From the NCBI GenBank assembly GCA_964507095.1, contig CAZDOS010000020.1, positions 1 through 28,490 on the forward strand: 28,490 nucleotides of DNA. The letters run 5' to 3'. A program made the position numbers and the translations under genes. How positions within the stretch are numbered: position 1 is the stretch's first letter; the number at the start of each line of letters is the position of its first letter. Below the pieces are notes generated by a model. That model saw only the letters and a list, made by a program, of their open reading frames with translations, made no database searches and had not been told where the DNA came from. Source of the DNA: RGIG3102 sp964507095 (GTDB taxonomy: Bacteria > Bacillota > Clostridia > Oscillospirales > Ruminococcaceae). Shown in pieces: positions 8,259 to 16,078 of this stretch.

Positions 8259-9968
8259 ATGCTCATAGGAATAGATCTGGGCACCACCAACAGTCTGGTG
8301 TCATGCTTCAGGAACGGAGAGCCTGTCATTATACCAAACAGGCTCGGGCAGCCTCTGACGCCGTCGGTGGTCAGCATCGACGATTCGGGCAGCATACTGG
8401 TCGGAGCCACCCGGAAGGAATACGGGCTGACGCACCCCGACAGGAGTGCTTCTGTGTTCAAGCGAGCTATGGGCACCGACAGGAAGTACGCTTTGGGGGA
8501 CATGGAGTTTGCTCCGGAGGAGCTGTCCGGCATCGTGCTCAGGTCCCTTAAGGAGGACGCCGAAGTCTTCCTCGGACAGAGCGTGGACGAAGCCATAATA
8601 TCCGTGCCCGCGTACTTTGACGACAGGCAGAGAAAGGCCACCAAGAGAGCGGGAGAACTGGCAGGACTCAAGGTATCAAGGATAATAAACGAGCCTACAG
8701 CTTCCGCACTCAGCTACGGAGTGGGCAAGGACGGACTGTCGGAGCACTGTATGGTATTGGATCTTGGCGGCGGCACCTTCGATGTCACCGTTCTTGAGTA
8801 CTATATGAACATAATGGAAGTGTACGCCATCGCGGGGGACAATTTCCTCGGAGGAGAGGATTTCACCGACGCCCTTGCGGGACTTTTCGTGTCAGCGCTT
8901 CCGATCCCCGCTGAAAAGCTCAGCCCGAGCGACCTGAGGAGCATCAGGAGCGCCGCCGACAGGTGCAAGGAAGGCTTTTCAAAGAGCAATGTGTCAACGA
9001 TGACCGTAAAGCTTTCAGGCGAGGAATACGAGCGGGACATAGAGGAGCAGGACTATACCGAGGCCTGCGGAGACCTGCTTGCCAGGCTCTCAAGACCGAT
9101 AGAGAGAGCTCTCAGGGACGCAAAGGTCACCTTGGGTGACATAGACAGGGTGATCCTGGTCGGAGGAGCCATGAAGCTTCCGCTCGTCAGGAAGTACATA
9201 CGGCAGATAACCGGCAAGGATCCGGAGTTTACGGTGGATCCGGACACGGCCGTTGCGCTCGGAGCTGCCATCCAGTGCGCCATGAAGGAGAGGGATTCCG
9301 AGATAGAGGAGGTCATACTGACCGACGTATGTCCGTACACTCTCGGGACCGAGGTGGTGGAATTCAACGGTTCCTTTGAGGAGAGCGGCAGATATCTTCC
9401 GATAATTGAGAGGAACACTGTCATCCCCGTATCGAGGAAACAGACCGTATATACCGCAAGGGACGACCAGACATCAGTCGAGGTCAAGGTCCTTCAGGGC
9501 GAGAGCAGGCTTGCAAGGAACAACCTGCAGATCGGCACACTGTCCGTCGATGTCCCGAAGGCTCCTAGGGGACAGGAAGCCATCGAGATCACATATACGT
9601 ATGATGTGAATGCGTTGCTCGAAGTCACCGTCAGGGTCATCTCCACCGGAGAGATGAAGAAGACCATCATACAGAACGAGGACGGCACGCTCACCCGGGA
9701 GGAGGCTGAGGAGAGGATGAAAAGACTGTCCTACCTCAAGCAGAGCCCGAGGGAGGAGGAAGGCAACAAGTATGCCATGTTCCTGGCCGACAGGATGTAC
9801 CGGGAGTCATCGGGAAGACAGCGCGAAGAGATCGCGGCCCGGATCGATGAGTTCGACAGGATCCTCGAGAGAGGCACCAGGCTGGAGATCGACAGCGCAA
9901 GAAAGAAGCTGCTGGAATTCCTCAAGGAGAAGGATCCGGAAACAGGCTACAGCAAAATACTTTCATAA
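8259..9968 (+). CDS. hscC: HscC-like specialised Hsp70 chaperone
   Basis: A 569-residue Hsp70. The nucleotide-binding domain shows DLGTTNS near the start, INEPTASALSYG in the middle, DLGGGTFDVTVL (~167-178) and the adenosine motif VILVGGAMKLPLVR. The substrate-binding domain follows from about residue 370 (TPYTLGTE-like region, then a beta sandwich). The C-terminal lid is short and lacks the EEVD or disordered tail of housekeeping DnaK. The length matches E. coli HscC (556 residues) better than DnaK (about 610-640), and the upstream J-TPR gene is one base away, so I favour HscC over DnaK. It should be an ATP-driven cytoplasmic chaperone serving a narrow set of clients selected by its partner. 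Confidence 0.88.
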   Translation: MLIGIDLGTTNSLVSCFRNGEPVIIPNRLGQPLTPSVVSIDDSGSILVGATRKEYGLTHPDRSASVFKRAMGTDRKYALGDMEFAPEELSGIVLRSLKEDAEVFLGQSVDEAIISVPAYFDDRQRKATKRAGELAGLKVSRIINEPTASALSYGVGKDGLSEHCMVLDLGGGTFDVTVLEYYMNIMEVYAIAGDNFLGGEDFTDALAGLFVSALPIPAEKLSPSDLRSIRSAADRCKEGFSKSNVSTMTVKLSGEEYERDIEEQDYTEACGDLLARLSRPIERALRDAKVTLGDIDRVILVGGAMKLPLVRKYIRQITGKDPEFTVDPDTAVALGAAIQCAMKERDSEIEEVILTDVCPYTLGTEVVEFNGSFEESGRYLPIIERNTVIPVSRKQTVYTARDDQTSVEVKVLQGESRLARNNLQIGTLSVDVPKAPRGQEAIEITYTYDVNALLEVTVRVISTGEMKKTIIQNEDGTLTREEAEERMKRLSYLKQSPREEEGNKYAMFLADRMYRESSGRQREEIAARIDEFDRILERGTRLEIDSARKKLLEFLKEKDPETGYSKILS

Positions 9969-9970
9969 TG

Positions 9971-10009
9971 AAAAAAGGCTGCGGTTTTCCGCAGCCTTCG
10001 GTGCTTTTT
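9971..10009 (-). terminator. Bidirectional intrinsic terminator
   Basis: A 10-bp stem (AAGGCTGCGG / CCGCAGCCTT) with a TTTT loop lies at 9975-9998. On the minus strand it is followed by six T (9976-9971), an excellent terminator for the lipoprotein gene. On the plus strand a T5 run begins nine bases later, so it probably also ends the hscC transcript. Confidence 0.85.
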
Positions 10010-10847
10010 AATTAAGATTGGAGGAAGGTCCGTCAGGTACTTCGAGAAACAGATCGCAGACTTCCTGTATGTCATCCAGATCGGTCCCCATGATAGAGAT
10101 ATTGTACATGTAGTCTCCGTACTGCCTTACCAGAGTGTACTGTGTGAAGCCGATGGGCGAACCGGAGTATGAGCAGCGTACTCCTATGAATTCCTTTCCC
10201 GACAAGGTGACGGTTATAGGATCAGAGAAGACTGAACCGTCTTCCGCGCTCGCAAGCTGACCCATCTGGAACAGCAGATACTCCTTCCGGTTCTTTCCGG
10301 CAATATCGTCAATGGATATGTTTTCAAAGAAGGTCATGATCATGACGTTCTGCATGCTCTTCAGATCGAAATTAAAGGCGTATAGATCCGGAGTGACGAA
10401 GTTGTTCATGAAATCCTCGCCGGACCATTCACTGAGTGCTCCGGGCTCGAGGTCGAAGCTTTCCGCGAGCTCGTACAGATCCATCTGAGTCCAGCCGGTT
10501 ATATCTATCAGTATGCCTGCGAACGGATTGTAGAAATATGTCTTTCCGCTTTGGGAGTATGTATAGCCTCTTGTGAGCTGTGAGTAGTCCGTCACTTCCT
10601 GTTCCGCGTCCGGGACATCATCGAGCTGTCCGGAAAACTCCTCTATCTCGGAGGATGCTTCCGGGGAGAGAGGGATAGGCTGATGGCTCTTTCTGTCCTG
10701 AAAATGTCCGCCGGCTCCTCTCGAAGAAAAGAACGGACGGCTCTCCGGATCCGTTGAGCTGCTCGGCTCGCCGGCGATCCCATTGCAGGCGGTCATGACC
10801 GCCAGGGCGGCCGCCATAAGCATTATCAGTAGTCTTCTGAACGTCAT
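10008..10847 (-). CDS. Secreted lipoprotein of unknown function
   Basis: A 279-residue protein from the ATG at 10847. The N-terminus has Arg-Arg, a hydrophobic segment (LLIMLMAAALAV) and a Cys21 in MTAC, a slightly atypical lipobox, so it is probably a surface-anchored lipoprotein. A Ser/Glu-rich linker follows and then a globular domain of about 180 residues with strands such as DPITVTLSGKEFIGVRCSYS. I do not recognise the fold. The start at 10847 is preferred to 10865 because AGGAGG lies nine bases upstream of it, inside the longer frame. The gene is monocistronic, convergent with hscC and divergent from the polymerase gene. Confidence 0.75.
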   Translation of the reverse strand: MTFRRLLIMLMAAALAVMTACNGIAGEPSSSTDPESRPFFSSRGAGGHFQDRKSHQPIPLSPEASSEIEEFSGQLDDVPDAEQEVTDYSQLTRGYTYSQSGKTYFYNPFAGILIDITGWTQMDLYELAESFDLEPGALSEWSGEDFMNNFVTPDLYAFNFDLKSMQNVMIMTFFENISIDDIAGKNRKEYLLFQMGQLASAEDGSVFSDPITVTLSGKEFIGVRCSYSGSPIGFTQYTLVRQYGDYMYNISIMGTDLDDIQEVCDLFLEVPDGPSSNLN

Positions 10848-10876
10848 TCGGTCTGTCCTCCTCATCTCTTTTCTTC

Positions 10877-10905
10877 ATTATACCCCATCTTCACCTGACA
10901 TTCCA
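10877..10905 (-). promoter_or_regulatory. Possible promoter of the lipoprotein gene
   Basis: A perfect TATAAT on the minus strand (10882-10877) lies about 30 bases upstream of the chosen start. The matching -35 position (TGGAAT, 10905-10900, 17-base spacer) is weak. The intergenic gap is shared with the divergent polymerase gene. Confidence 0.4.
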
Positions 10906-11034
10906 CTGCAAAGAAGGCTTTTCCGTGCGTTATTACAACTATAATTATTAAACTGTTGCGGAGAATAAATACTGTTGTTTTTGACGGCAGGATATGATAA
11001 TATGTTATCAAGAAAGTCGGAAGGAGGAACGGCC

Positions 11035-12423
11035 GTGGAAGAAAAGAGCAGGACATACTGCTGCATAGACCTGAAAAGCTTTTACGCCTCAGTCGAGTGC
11101 GTGGACAGGGGACTGGACCGGCTCACCACCAATCTGGTGGTGGCGGACAGCTCAAGGACGGACAAGACCATATGTCTGGCCGTGTCTCCGTCGCTCAAGG
11201 CCCTGGGCGTCCCGGGCAGACCGAGACTGTTCGAGGTCAAGAAGATCCTGTCTGATTACCGGATCAGGACAGGAGAGCATGTGGAATATATAACCGCAGT
11301 CCCGAGGATGGCGCTGTATGAAAAGGTGTCCGGGAACATCTATTCGGTATACCTGAGGTACGTGGCTCCCGAGGATGTTCATGTCTACTCTATAGACGAG
11401 GTCTTCATAGACTTGACAAAATACATCGAGCTGTATAGGAAGAGCGCTCACGAGCTGGTCATGGAGATGATCAGGCGGGTGCTTGCCGAGACCGGCATCA
11501 CCGCGACCCGGGGGATAGGACCCAACATGTACCTTGCGAAGATATGCATGGACATCACGGCAAAGAAGGCAAAGCCCGACAGGGACGGTGTGAGGATACG
11601 GGAGCTTGATACCGACAGCTACCGCAGGACCCTGTGGGAGCATGAGCCGATAACCGATTTCTGGAGAGTGGGTCCGGGAATAGCCAGGAGGCTCGCCAAC
11701 CACAGGATATATACCATGGGGGACATCGCCAGGACCAGCATCAATAATGAAGATGTCCTGTTCAGGGAACTGGGAGTGGACGCCGAGCTCCTTATAGACC
11801 ATGCCTGGGGGTATGAGCCTACTACCATGGAAATGATAAAGAACTACAGGCCGTCGGCAAATTCCATGGGCTCGGGACAGGTGCTGATGAGACCGTATTC
11901 CTACCGGGAAGCAGAGATCATCGTCAGGGAGATGACGGAGGAGCTGGTACTGAACCTGACAGAAAAGGACCTGGTGGCCGGGGGGATAGTGCTCCATGTC
12001 GGATACGATACCACGTCGCTGTCAGGCTATGACGGTTACGGCGGTGAAGTGAAGGTCGATTACTACGGCAAGAAGGTGCCGAAGTCAGCCCACGGGACCG
12101 TATCCTTCACCAATCCGACCAATTCGATGAAAAAGCTCACGCAGGCGGCAGCAGAGATCTATGCCCGGCAGGCGGATCCTGCGCTGAAGGTCAGAAGGAT
12201 AAGCGTCACGGCGATAAACGTGATACCAAAGGCGGAGAACGTCGAGCAGGTGGATCTGTTCAGCATGGGCGACACCGAGGACGAAAAGAGCGAGCGGCTC
12301 CAGAAGTCGATGGTCAGCATTCAGAAGAAGTTCGGCAAGAACATGCTGCTGAAGGGTCATGACCTTAAGGAAGGCGCTACCAAGCGCGAAAGGAACAAGC
12401 AGATAGGAGGACACAAGGCCTGA
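11035..12423 (+). CDS. UmuC-like Y-family (translesion) DNA polymerase
   Basis: A 462-residue error-prone polymerase. The palm carries the metal ligands: CIDLKSFYASVE with Asp12, and YSIDEVFIDL with Asp121 and Glu122. The helix-hairpin-helix region (ITDFWRVGPGIARRLANHRIYTMGDIA) and a C-terminal little-finger domain follow. It matches the UmuC/UvrX branch common on mobile elements and prophages in Firmicutes rather than DinB, and the YolD-like gene next to it supports this. The GTG at 11035 is chosen because AAGGAGG lies seven bases before it and the active site then begins at residue 12. An upstream in-frame ATG at 10975 has no such site. No GAAC-N4-GTTC LexA box is visible upstream, so SOS control is not shown. 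Confidence 0.9.
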   Translation: MEEKSRTYCCIDLKSFYASVECVDRGLDRLTTNLVVADSSRTDKTICLAVSPSLKALGVPGRPRLFEVKKILSDYRIRTGEHVEYITAVPRMALYEKVSGNIYSVYLRYVAPEDVHVYSIDEVFIDLTKYIELYRKSAHELVMEMIRRVLAETGITATRGIGPNMYLAKICMDITAKKAKPDRDGVRIRELDTDSYRRTLWEHEPITDFWRVGPGIARRLANHRIYTMGDIARTSINNEDVLFRELGVDAELLIDHAWGYEPTTMEMIKNYRPSANSMGSGQVLMRPYSYREAEIIVREMTEELVLNLTEKDLVAGGIVLHVGYDTTSLSGYDGYGGEVKVDYYGKKVPKSAHGTVSFTNPTNSMKKLTQAAAEIYARQADPALKVRRISVTAINVIPKAENVEQVDLFSMGDTEDEKSERLQKSMVSIQKKFGKNMLLKGHDLKEGATKRERNKQIGGHKA

Positions 12424-12815
12424 TGGGAAAGTATGATGACATCATCTCAATGGACAGGCCGCGTTCAGCCTATCCGAAGATGAAGGTATCAGACAGGGCA
12501 AAGCAGTTTGCTCCTTTTGCCGCCCTGACCGGCTATGAGGATGTCATAGAGGACAGGGGAAGAGTCTTTGACAGGAGACGATTTCTCTCTGACGAGGAGA
12601 AGGAGAAGATCAACAGCGTCCTGTCTGCCCTGAAGAAGAATGACATGGTCTCAATGGAGTACTTCGCTCCGGAAAGCGATGATGACCTGGGTTTCTACAA
12701 GGAGCTTTCGGGGAAGGTGGAAAGGATAGAGACCGAAAACCTCGTCATGAGGGTGGACGGGATAACCATTGATTTTGAGGATATATTCCGGATCAGAAAG
12801 CTTGCAGACAGATAG
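12423..12815 (+). CDS. YolD-like protein, partner of the Y-family polymerase
   Basis: A 130-residue protein with the YolD-like pattern: MGKYDDIISMDRP at the start, RAKQFAPFAALTGYEDVI, then a small beta-rich C-terminal domain ending FEDIFRIRKL. YolD-family genes typically sit beside UmuC-like polymerase genes in Firmicutes and are thought to play an UmuD-like accessory role, though the biochemistry is not settled. The start overlaps the polymerase stop (TGATG), and a GGAGG lies just upstream inside the polymerase gene, so translation is coupled. Confidence 0.85.
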   Translation: MGKYDDIISMDRPRSAYPKMKVSDRAKQFAPFAALTGYEDVIEDRGRVFDRRRFLSDEEKEKINSVLSALKKNDMVSMEYFAPESDDDLGFYKELSGKVERIETENLVMRVDGITIDFEDIFRIRKLADR

Positions 12816-12860
12816 AAGCGGAAGAACGACTGATTTTATTTGAAATAGCAATAAAGCATA

Positions 12861-12910
12861 ACAAAATCTTGTTTTGTACAATTGACGAAGGCCTCTGGGT
12901 ATGCTTTAAT
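12861..12910 (+). promoter_or_regulatory. Promoter with adjacent inverted repeat
   Basis: TTGACG (12882-12887) and TTTAAT (12905-12910) are separated by exactly 17 bases, a good sigma-A-type promoter for the gene at 12947. Just upstream an inverted repeat ACAAAA-N5-TTTTGT (12861-12877) could be an operator or a weak end for the YolD transcript. Confidence 0.65.
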
Positions 12911-12946
12911 GAAGCCAAAGCAGATCATATGACGGAGGTTTGTGTA

Positions 12947-13495
12947 ATGGGCATTTTCGATAAGCTTCTGCAGGACGGAGCGAAGGCTCTCAGCGAACTG
13001 GCTACAGAAGAGAACAAGGAGAAGGCAGCAAACTTTCTCAATGCGCTGAAGGAAGGCCTTGAGGAAGTATCGGACCAGATCAAAGAACGGGCGAAGGAAG
13101 CCAACATCGATTTTGATGATCTTAAAAGCCGGTCTTCAGGAGATGTGGAGTACAAGGAAGAGTATTTTGAAGAAGATCCTGAGGATACCAGATCCTGCAG
13201 AGAAAAGATACTGCAGGTGCTGGCAGATGAGTTCCCGAAATACGAAGTGAAGGAAGATGTATCTCCTCTGACCATCGGCGGAACTGGCAAGTTCATGAAC
13301 TACTCCATCGGAGTATATGACGGACAGGAGCCCAAGCTGTTCATCATGATCATTGGCAAGACCACCACATCCCACAGGGAGTACAGGTGGAGCCGCGAGG
13401 AAGCGGAAAAGAAGGGCTGTGTGTTCCTGAACTTCGTCGAGCATTATCCGAACAGGGTCGAGTACATAAAGGAAAGACTGGCAAAGTATCTGTAA
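12947..13495 (+). CDS. Uncharacterised protein with N-terminal amphipathic helix
   Basis: A 182-residue soluble protein. Residues 1-55 are a charged, probably coiled-coil helical region (MGIFDKLLQDGAKALSELAT onward). An acidic linker follows, then a compact alpha/beta domain (~80-182) with strands such as MNYSIGVYDGQEPKLFIMII and a terminal helix RVEYIKERLAKYL. I do not recognise the family. The ATG at 12947 is supported by GGAGG eight bases upstream and by its own promoter. It is followed at once by the structured leader of the reverse transcriptase gene, so the two could be cotranscribed, but nothing shows a shared function. Confidence 0.7.
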   Translation: MGIFDKLLQDGAKALSELATEENKEKAANFLNALKEGLEEVSDQIKERAKEANIDFDDLKSRSSGDVEYKEEYFEEDPEDTRSCREKILQVLADEFPKYEVKEDVSPLTIGGTGKFMNYSIGVYDGQEPKLFIMIIGKTTTSHREYRWSREEAEKKGCVFLNFVEHYPNRVEYIKERLAKYL

Positions 13496-13512
13496 TACAA
13501 CTCAGTAATATA

Positions 13513-13640
13513 GGGAAGAGAAACGCATTTATGCGCCTGCGGTGGATGCAGCGGGCCTGTTAAGAGCGCTTTGCAGGCAGCGGGGCCTCGTACCATCCGG
13601 TATCGTAAGCACAGCTTACTTCATGGCTTTTTCTCTTCCC
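13513..13640 (+). ncRNA. Structured leader RNA of the reverse transcriptase gene (retron-like layout)
   Basis: The gap before the RT gene holds a perfect 11-bp closing stem, GGGAAGAGAAA (13513-13523) with TTTCTCTTCCC (13630-13640). Between the arms are further pairings: CGCAT/ATGCG (13524-13535), GCCTGC/GCAGGC (13535-13540 with 13573-13578), TACC/GGTA (13591-13602) and GTAAGC/GCTTAC (13605-13619). A T6 run follows the 3' arm at 13644-13649, so the RNA could end there with partial read-through into the RT. Paired ends upstream of an RT recall the a1/a2 ends of retron msr-msd RNAs, but I see no long msd hairpin. A function as template or regulator is inference. Confidence 0.6.
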
Positions 13641-13643
13641 TTG

Positions 13644-13657
13644 TTTTTTATTCATGA
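13644..13657 (+). repeat. 14-bp direct repeat, left copy
   Basis: TTTTTTATTCATGA occurs here, overlapping the RT start codon, and again at 14913-14926 just after the RT gene. The two copies match perfectly and bracket the whole coding sequence. Confidence 0.7.
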
Positions 13658-14880
13658 GCATTCTGGACGAAGTGACGAAAAGGGAAGTCTGGGAGGACTT
13701 CCTTGACAGAAAGATCTCGATGCAGCAGCTGACCCGAAGAGAGGAAAAGCGGCTGAGAGAGTACATAGAGAACGAAAGGTACCCTGTAAAGCCGGAGGAC
13801 CTTACATTTTCGTTGCCTGAAAAAAGAGTGATATCCAAGTTCATGTCATCCAAAAAGAGAGTGGTGTACACTTTTACGGAGGACGAGACATGGGTGCTGA
13901 AACTCATTGCATTTCTTCTGTACAGATATGACGACAGACTGCCCGATCACTGCTACTCCTTCAGGAGAAATACCGGTCCGAAGACCGCGATCCGGGATAT
14001 ATCGAGAATACCCGGCATAGAGAACAAGTATGCGGTCAAGCTGGATATCCATAACTATTTCAACTCGATAGATATCCCCATCCTCATGGACATGCTCAGA
14101 AAAGTCATAACGGATGACGAAAGGCTCCTTGCACTATTTGAGGAGATACTCACGAAGGATGAATGCATATATGAAGGGGAGATCATCCGTGAAAAACGCG
14201 GTGCAATGGCGGGAGTTCCTTTGGCGAGCTTTTTTGCGAATGTCTATCTGATGGATATGGACTTCCTTTTCGAAGACCAGGGAGTCCCGTATTTCAGATA
14301 TTCAGATGACATTTTGCTTTTTGCCGACAGTGAAGAAGAAGCGTACAGGTCTGTCGGCTTGGTCGAAGAGATACTCACATCTAAAAAGCTGGAGATCAAT
14401 CCTGACAAGACAAGGATCACCGACCCCGGCGAGATCTGGGAGTTCCTTGGATTCTCATATGTCGAGGGAAAGATAGACCTGGCGCAGTCAACTGTCAGGA
14501 AGATGAACAGAAGGATAAAGGTCAGGGCGAATAAGCTGCGGAGAAGCAGGAAGGTAAAGGGACTGTCCTTTGAAGAAGCTGCAACAGCGATGATCAGATA
14601 CTTTGACCGGAAGTTCTATGACCTGTTCGGGACAGGAGAATACACCTGGACAGGCTTCTATTTCCCTGTCATAACTTCCACGCAGGGGCTAGCCAGGATA
14701 GACAGCCACATGCAGATGTATCTCAGATTCCTTTATACCGGAAAGCATACGAAGGCAAACTTCAGGGTGAGGTATGATGATCTTAAGAAACTGGGGTATA
14801 CACCTCTCGTGTCAGAATACTACAGGTGGGAAGAGGAAAACAGGCTCCTAAGAGACCAGAACAAACGACATAACAGCTGA
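13654..14880 (+). CDS. Group II-intron-like reverse transcriptase of unknown function
   Basis: A 408-residue RT. The palm motifs are complete: YSFR (101-104), AVKLDIHNYFNSID with Asp131 (motif A), MAGVPLASFFANVYL (~185-199), FRYSDDILLFAD with YSDD at 216-219 (motif C), then LEINPDKTRI and EFLGFSYV. The C-terminal ~130 residues are basic and helical, like a thumb, and end in a LGYTPLVSEYYRW motif that I recall from a family of clostridial RTs of unknown role. There is no maturase X or endonuclease domain, and I cannot place the NAxxH and VTG marks of retron RTs. No Shine-Dalgarno sequence precedes the ATG at 13654 or the next one at 13720, unlike most neighbours. Expression may therefore depend on the structured leader. 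Confidence 0.88.
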   Translation: MSILDEVTKREVWEDFLDRKISMQQLTRREEKRLREYIENERYPVKPEDLTFSLPEKRVISKFMSSKKRVVYTFTEDETWVLKLIAFLLYRYDDRLPDHCYSFRRNTGPKTAIRDISRIPGIENKYAVKLDIHNYFNSIDIPILMDMLRKVITDDERLLALFEEILTKDECIYEGEIIREKRGAMAGVPLASFFANVYLMDMDFLFEDQGVPYFRYSDDILLFADSEEEAYRSVGLVEEILTSKKLEINPDKTRITDPGEIWEFLGFSYVEGKIDLAQSTVRKMNRRIKVRANKLRRSRKVKGLSFEEAATAMIRYFDRKFYDLFGTGEYTWTGFYFPVITSTQGLARIDSHMQMYLRFLYTGKHTKANFRVRYDDLKKLGYTPLVSEYYRWEEENRLLRDQNKRHNS

Positions 14881-14918
14881 GCTTGAAGCAGACTAAACAA
14901 ACTGCTTCAAGCTTTTTT
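14881..14918 (+). terminator. Intrinsic terminator of the RT gene
   Basis: An 11-bp perfect stem (GCTTGAAGCAG / CTGCTTCAAGC) with a 10-base loop is followed by TTTTTT. It starts directly after the RT stop codon. Confidence 0.92.
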
Positions 14919-14926
14919 ATTCATGA
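14913..14926 (+). repeat. 14-bp direct repeat, right copy
   Basis: Second copy of TTTTTTATTCATGA. It includes the T-run of the RT terminator. See 13644-13657. Confidence 0.7.
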
Positions 14927-15161
14927 TATATGAAGGGCCGGACTGCGATGAGATCACGGCAGAATGCACGATTCTTCTCGTTGAACATTAGAAGACAGAA
15001 TGCGGAAAACTTATGTAAGGTCTTCATGAAACTGCAGAAAGTGAATGTCAACGCGCATTCTTCATCCGAGGAAGGTATAGGCCCAGAGCTTAAGGCTGAA
15101 TGAGTTAAAAGGGGCACATGTCTACATGACCTTTGGGCTCCGAAGCTTTTCCGTGTACAGA
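14927..15161. other. Gene-free stretch between the RT terminator and the next promoter
   Basis: No coding sequence with a ribosome-binding site is seen on either strand. A 66-codon minus-strand frame (15117-14917) uses GTG, lacks a Shine-Dalgarno sequence and has no recognisable product. I found no long inverted repeat. It may be decayed sequence. Confidence 0.4.
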
Positions 15162-15191
15162 TTGAAAAAGACAGGCAGGAAAAGGTATAAT
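15162..15191 (+). promoter_or_regulatory. Promoter of the gene at 15250
   Basis: TTGAAA (15162-15167) and a perfect TATAAT (15186-15191) are separated by 18 bases. Transcription would start near 15198, leaving a leader of about 50 bases. Confidence 0.7.
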
Positions 15192-15249
15192 CAAAAGGAA
15201 AAATGAACGACAGACCGGTCAGGAAGACCGGGACACGGAGATGCGAAAA

Positions 15250-15981
15250 ATGGGTTTACTTGATAAGATAGTAAAGGAACAGGCCCGGGAGGAAGAGGCC
15301 AAGACGAAAAAGGAACTGGACAGTCTCTCAAAGAAGGAACTCGAGAACAGGAAAAAAGAAGATTTCAAACGGAAGTCACTTCCCCTGATACTGCAGGCTC
15401 TGGACGAATTCCCCGAGGCCTGTATGAAAGCGGGGATAGACCCGCTTCCACTGCTGATACGAAAGAAACGGGGCTTCTTCGACAAGAAGATGTACAGTTG
15501 CCTGTGGGGCTACTATCTCATACCGTATTTCAGCCGATGGTACATAGTCTTCATGGCACGGGACGGCAGTTTCCATGCCCACATGAAAGAGGTGCGGGTC
15601 TCAGACGGACCGTATAAACAACACTATGAAAAGAAACGCGACGACATACCCGCCTGCTGGAGCACCGACATCGACGTGGACCGTCCCGAGGGCTCGAGAA
15701 AGGATTATACTGTAAAGACCCCGGTGAGGAACATTGAGGGAATCGGCAGGGATGAGGTACGGGGATTGATAGTGGACCAGATCATAAGTAAGGCTTTCAG
15801 CCTGACGGAGAATGACAACATCGCCAATCCCGCCATGCATGAAGCATTTGAGAGAGGCGACTGCGAAACGGCGGTGCTAAACATATTCTCCGAGTACATG
15901 AAACGCAACAGCAACGATCGAGATACGCTTCTGAGGAACAATGGACTCACGGAGTTCTACATGAGTCTGAAAAAAGACTGA
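15250..15981 (+). CDS. Uncharacterised protein with N-terminal coiled coil
   Basis: A 243-residue protein. Residues ~5-45 are highly charged and probably form a coiled coil (KEQAREEEAKTKKELDSLSK and on). The middle holds aromatic-rich strands (YLIPYFSRWYIVFMARDGSF) and the C-terminus is helical. There is no signal peptide or obvious catalytic motif, and I do not recognise the family. The ATG at 15250 has GGAG nine bases upstream, whereas the in-frame ATG at 15241 directly abuts that sequence, so 15250 is preferred. Its general plan, helical N-terminus then a small alpha/beta domain, resembles that of the protein at 12947, but I see no clear sequence identity. Confidence 0.7.
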   Translation: MGLLDKIVKEQAREEEAKTKKELDSLSKKELENRKKEDFKRKSLPLILQALDEFPEACMKAGIDPLPLLIRKKRGFFDKKMYSCLWGYYLIPYFSRWYIVFMARDGSFHAHMKEVRVSDGPYKQHYEKKRDDIPACWSTDIDVDRPEGSRKDYTVKTPVRNIEGIGRDEVRGLIVDQIISKAFSLTENDNIANPAMHEAFERGDCETAVLNIFSEYMKRNSNDRDTLLRNNGLTEFYMSLKKD

Positions 15982-15990
15982 TGAGCAAAG

Positions 15991-16011
15991 CGAGACTTTT
16001 CGGGAGTCTCG
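15991..16011 (+). other. Hairpin after the gene at 15250
   Basis: A 7-bp perfect stem CGAGACT / AGTCTCG with a 7-base loop begins nine bases after the stop codon. No T-run follows. Its last bases overlap the start of the 39-bp repeat. Confidence 0.5.
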
Positions 16012-16047
16012 GTTGAATGACCAGGTGAAAATGGTGTATCGTTCAAC
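16009..16047 (+). repeat. 39-bp direct repeat, left copy
   Basis: The 39 bases are identical to 16506-16544 and lie on the other side of the VOC gene. Each copy has its own dyad: GTTGAA pairs with TTCAAC at the ends and ACCA with TGGT inside, so it can form a stem with two helical parts. Confidence 0.9.
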
Positions 16048-16078
16048 TTAAGGAAGATTGGATGATCTGGGAGGATGC

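Noticed and set aside
10848..11034. A LexA (SOS) box upstream of the Y-family polymerase
   Set aside because: I looked for GAAC-N4-GTTC and close variants and saw none. The palindrome at 23248 has a six-base centre and belongs to another gene.
13513..14926. Group II intron or diversity-generating retroelement
   Set aside because: There is no maturase domain or intron domain V/VI-like hairpin, and no template/variable repeat pair or Avd gene. Only RT-like features are present.
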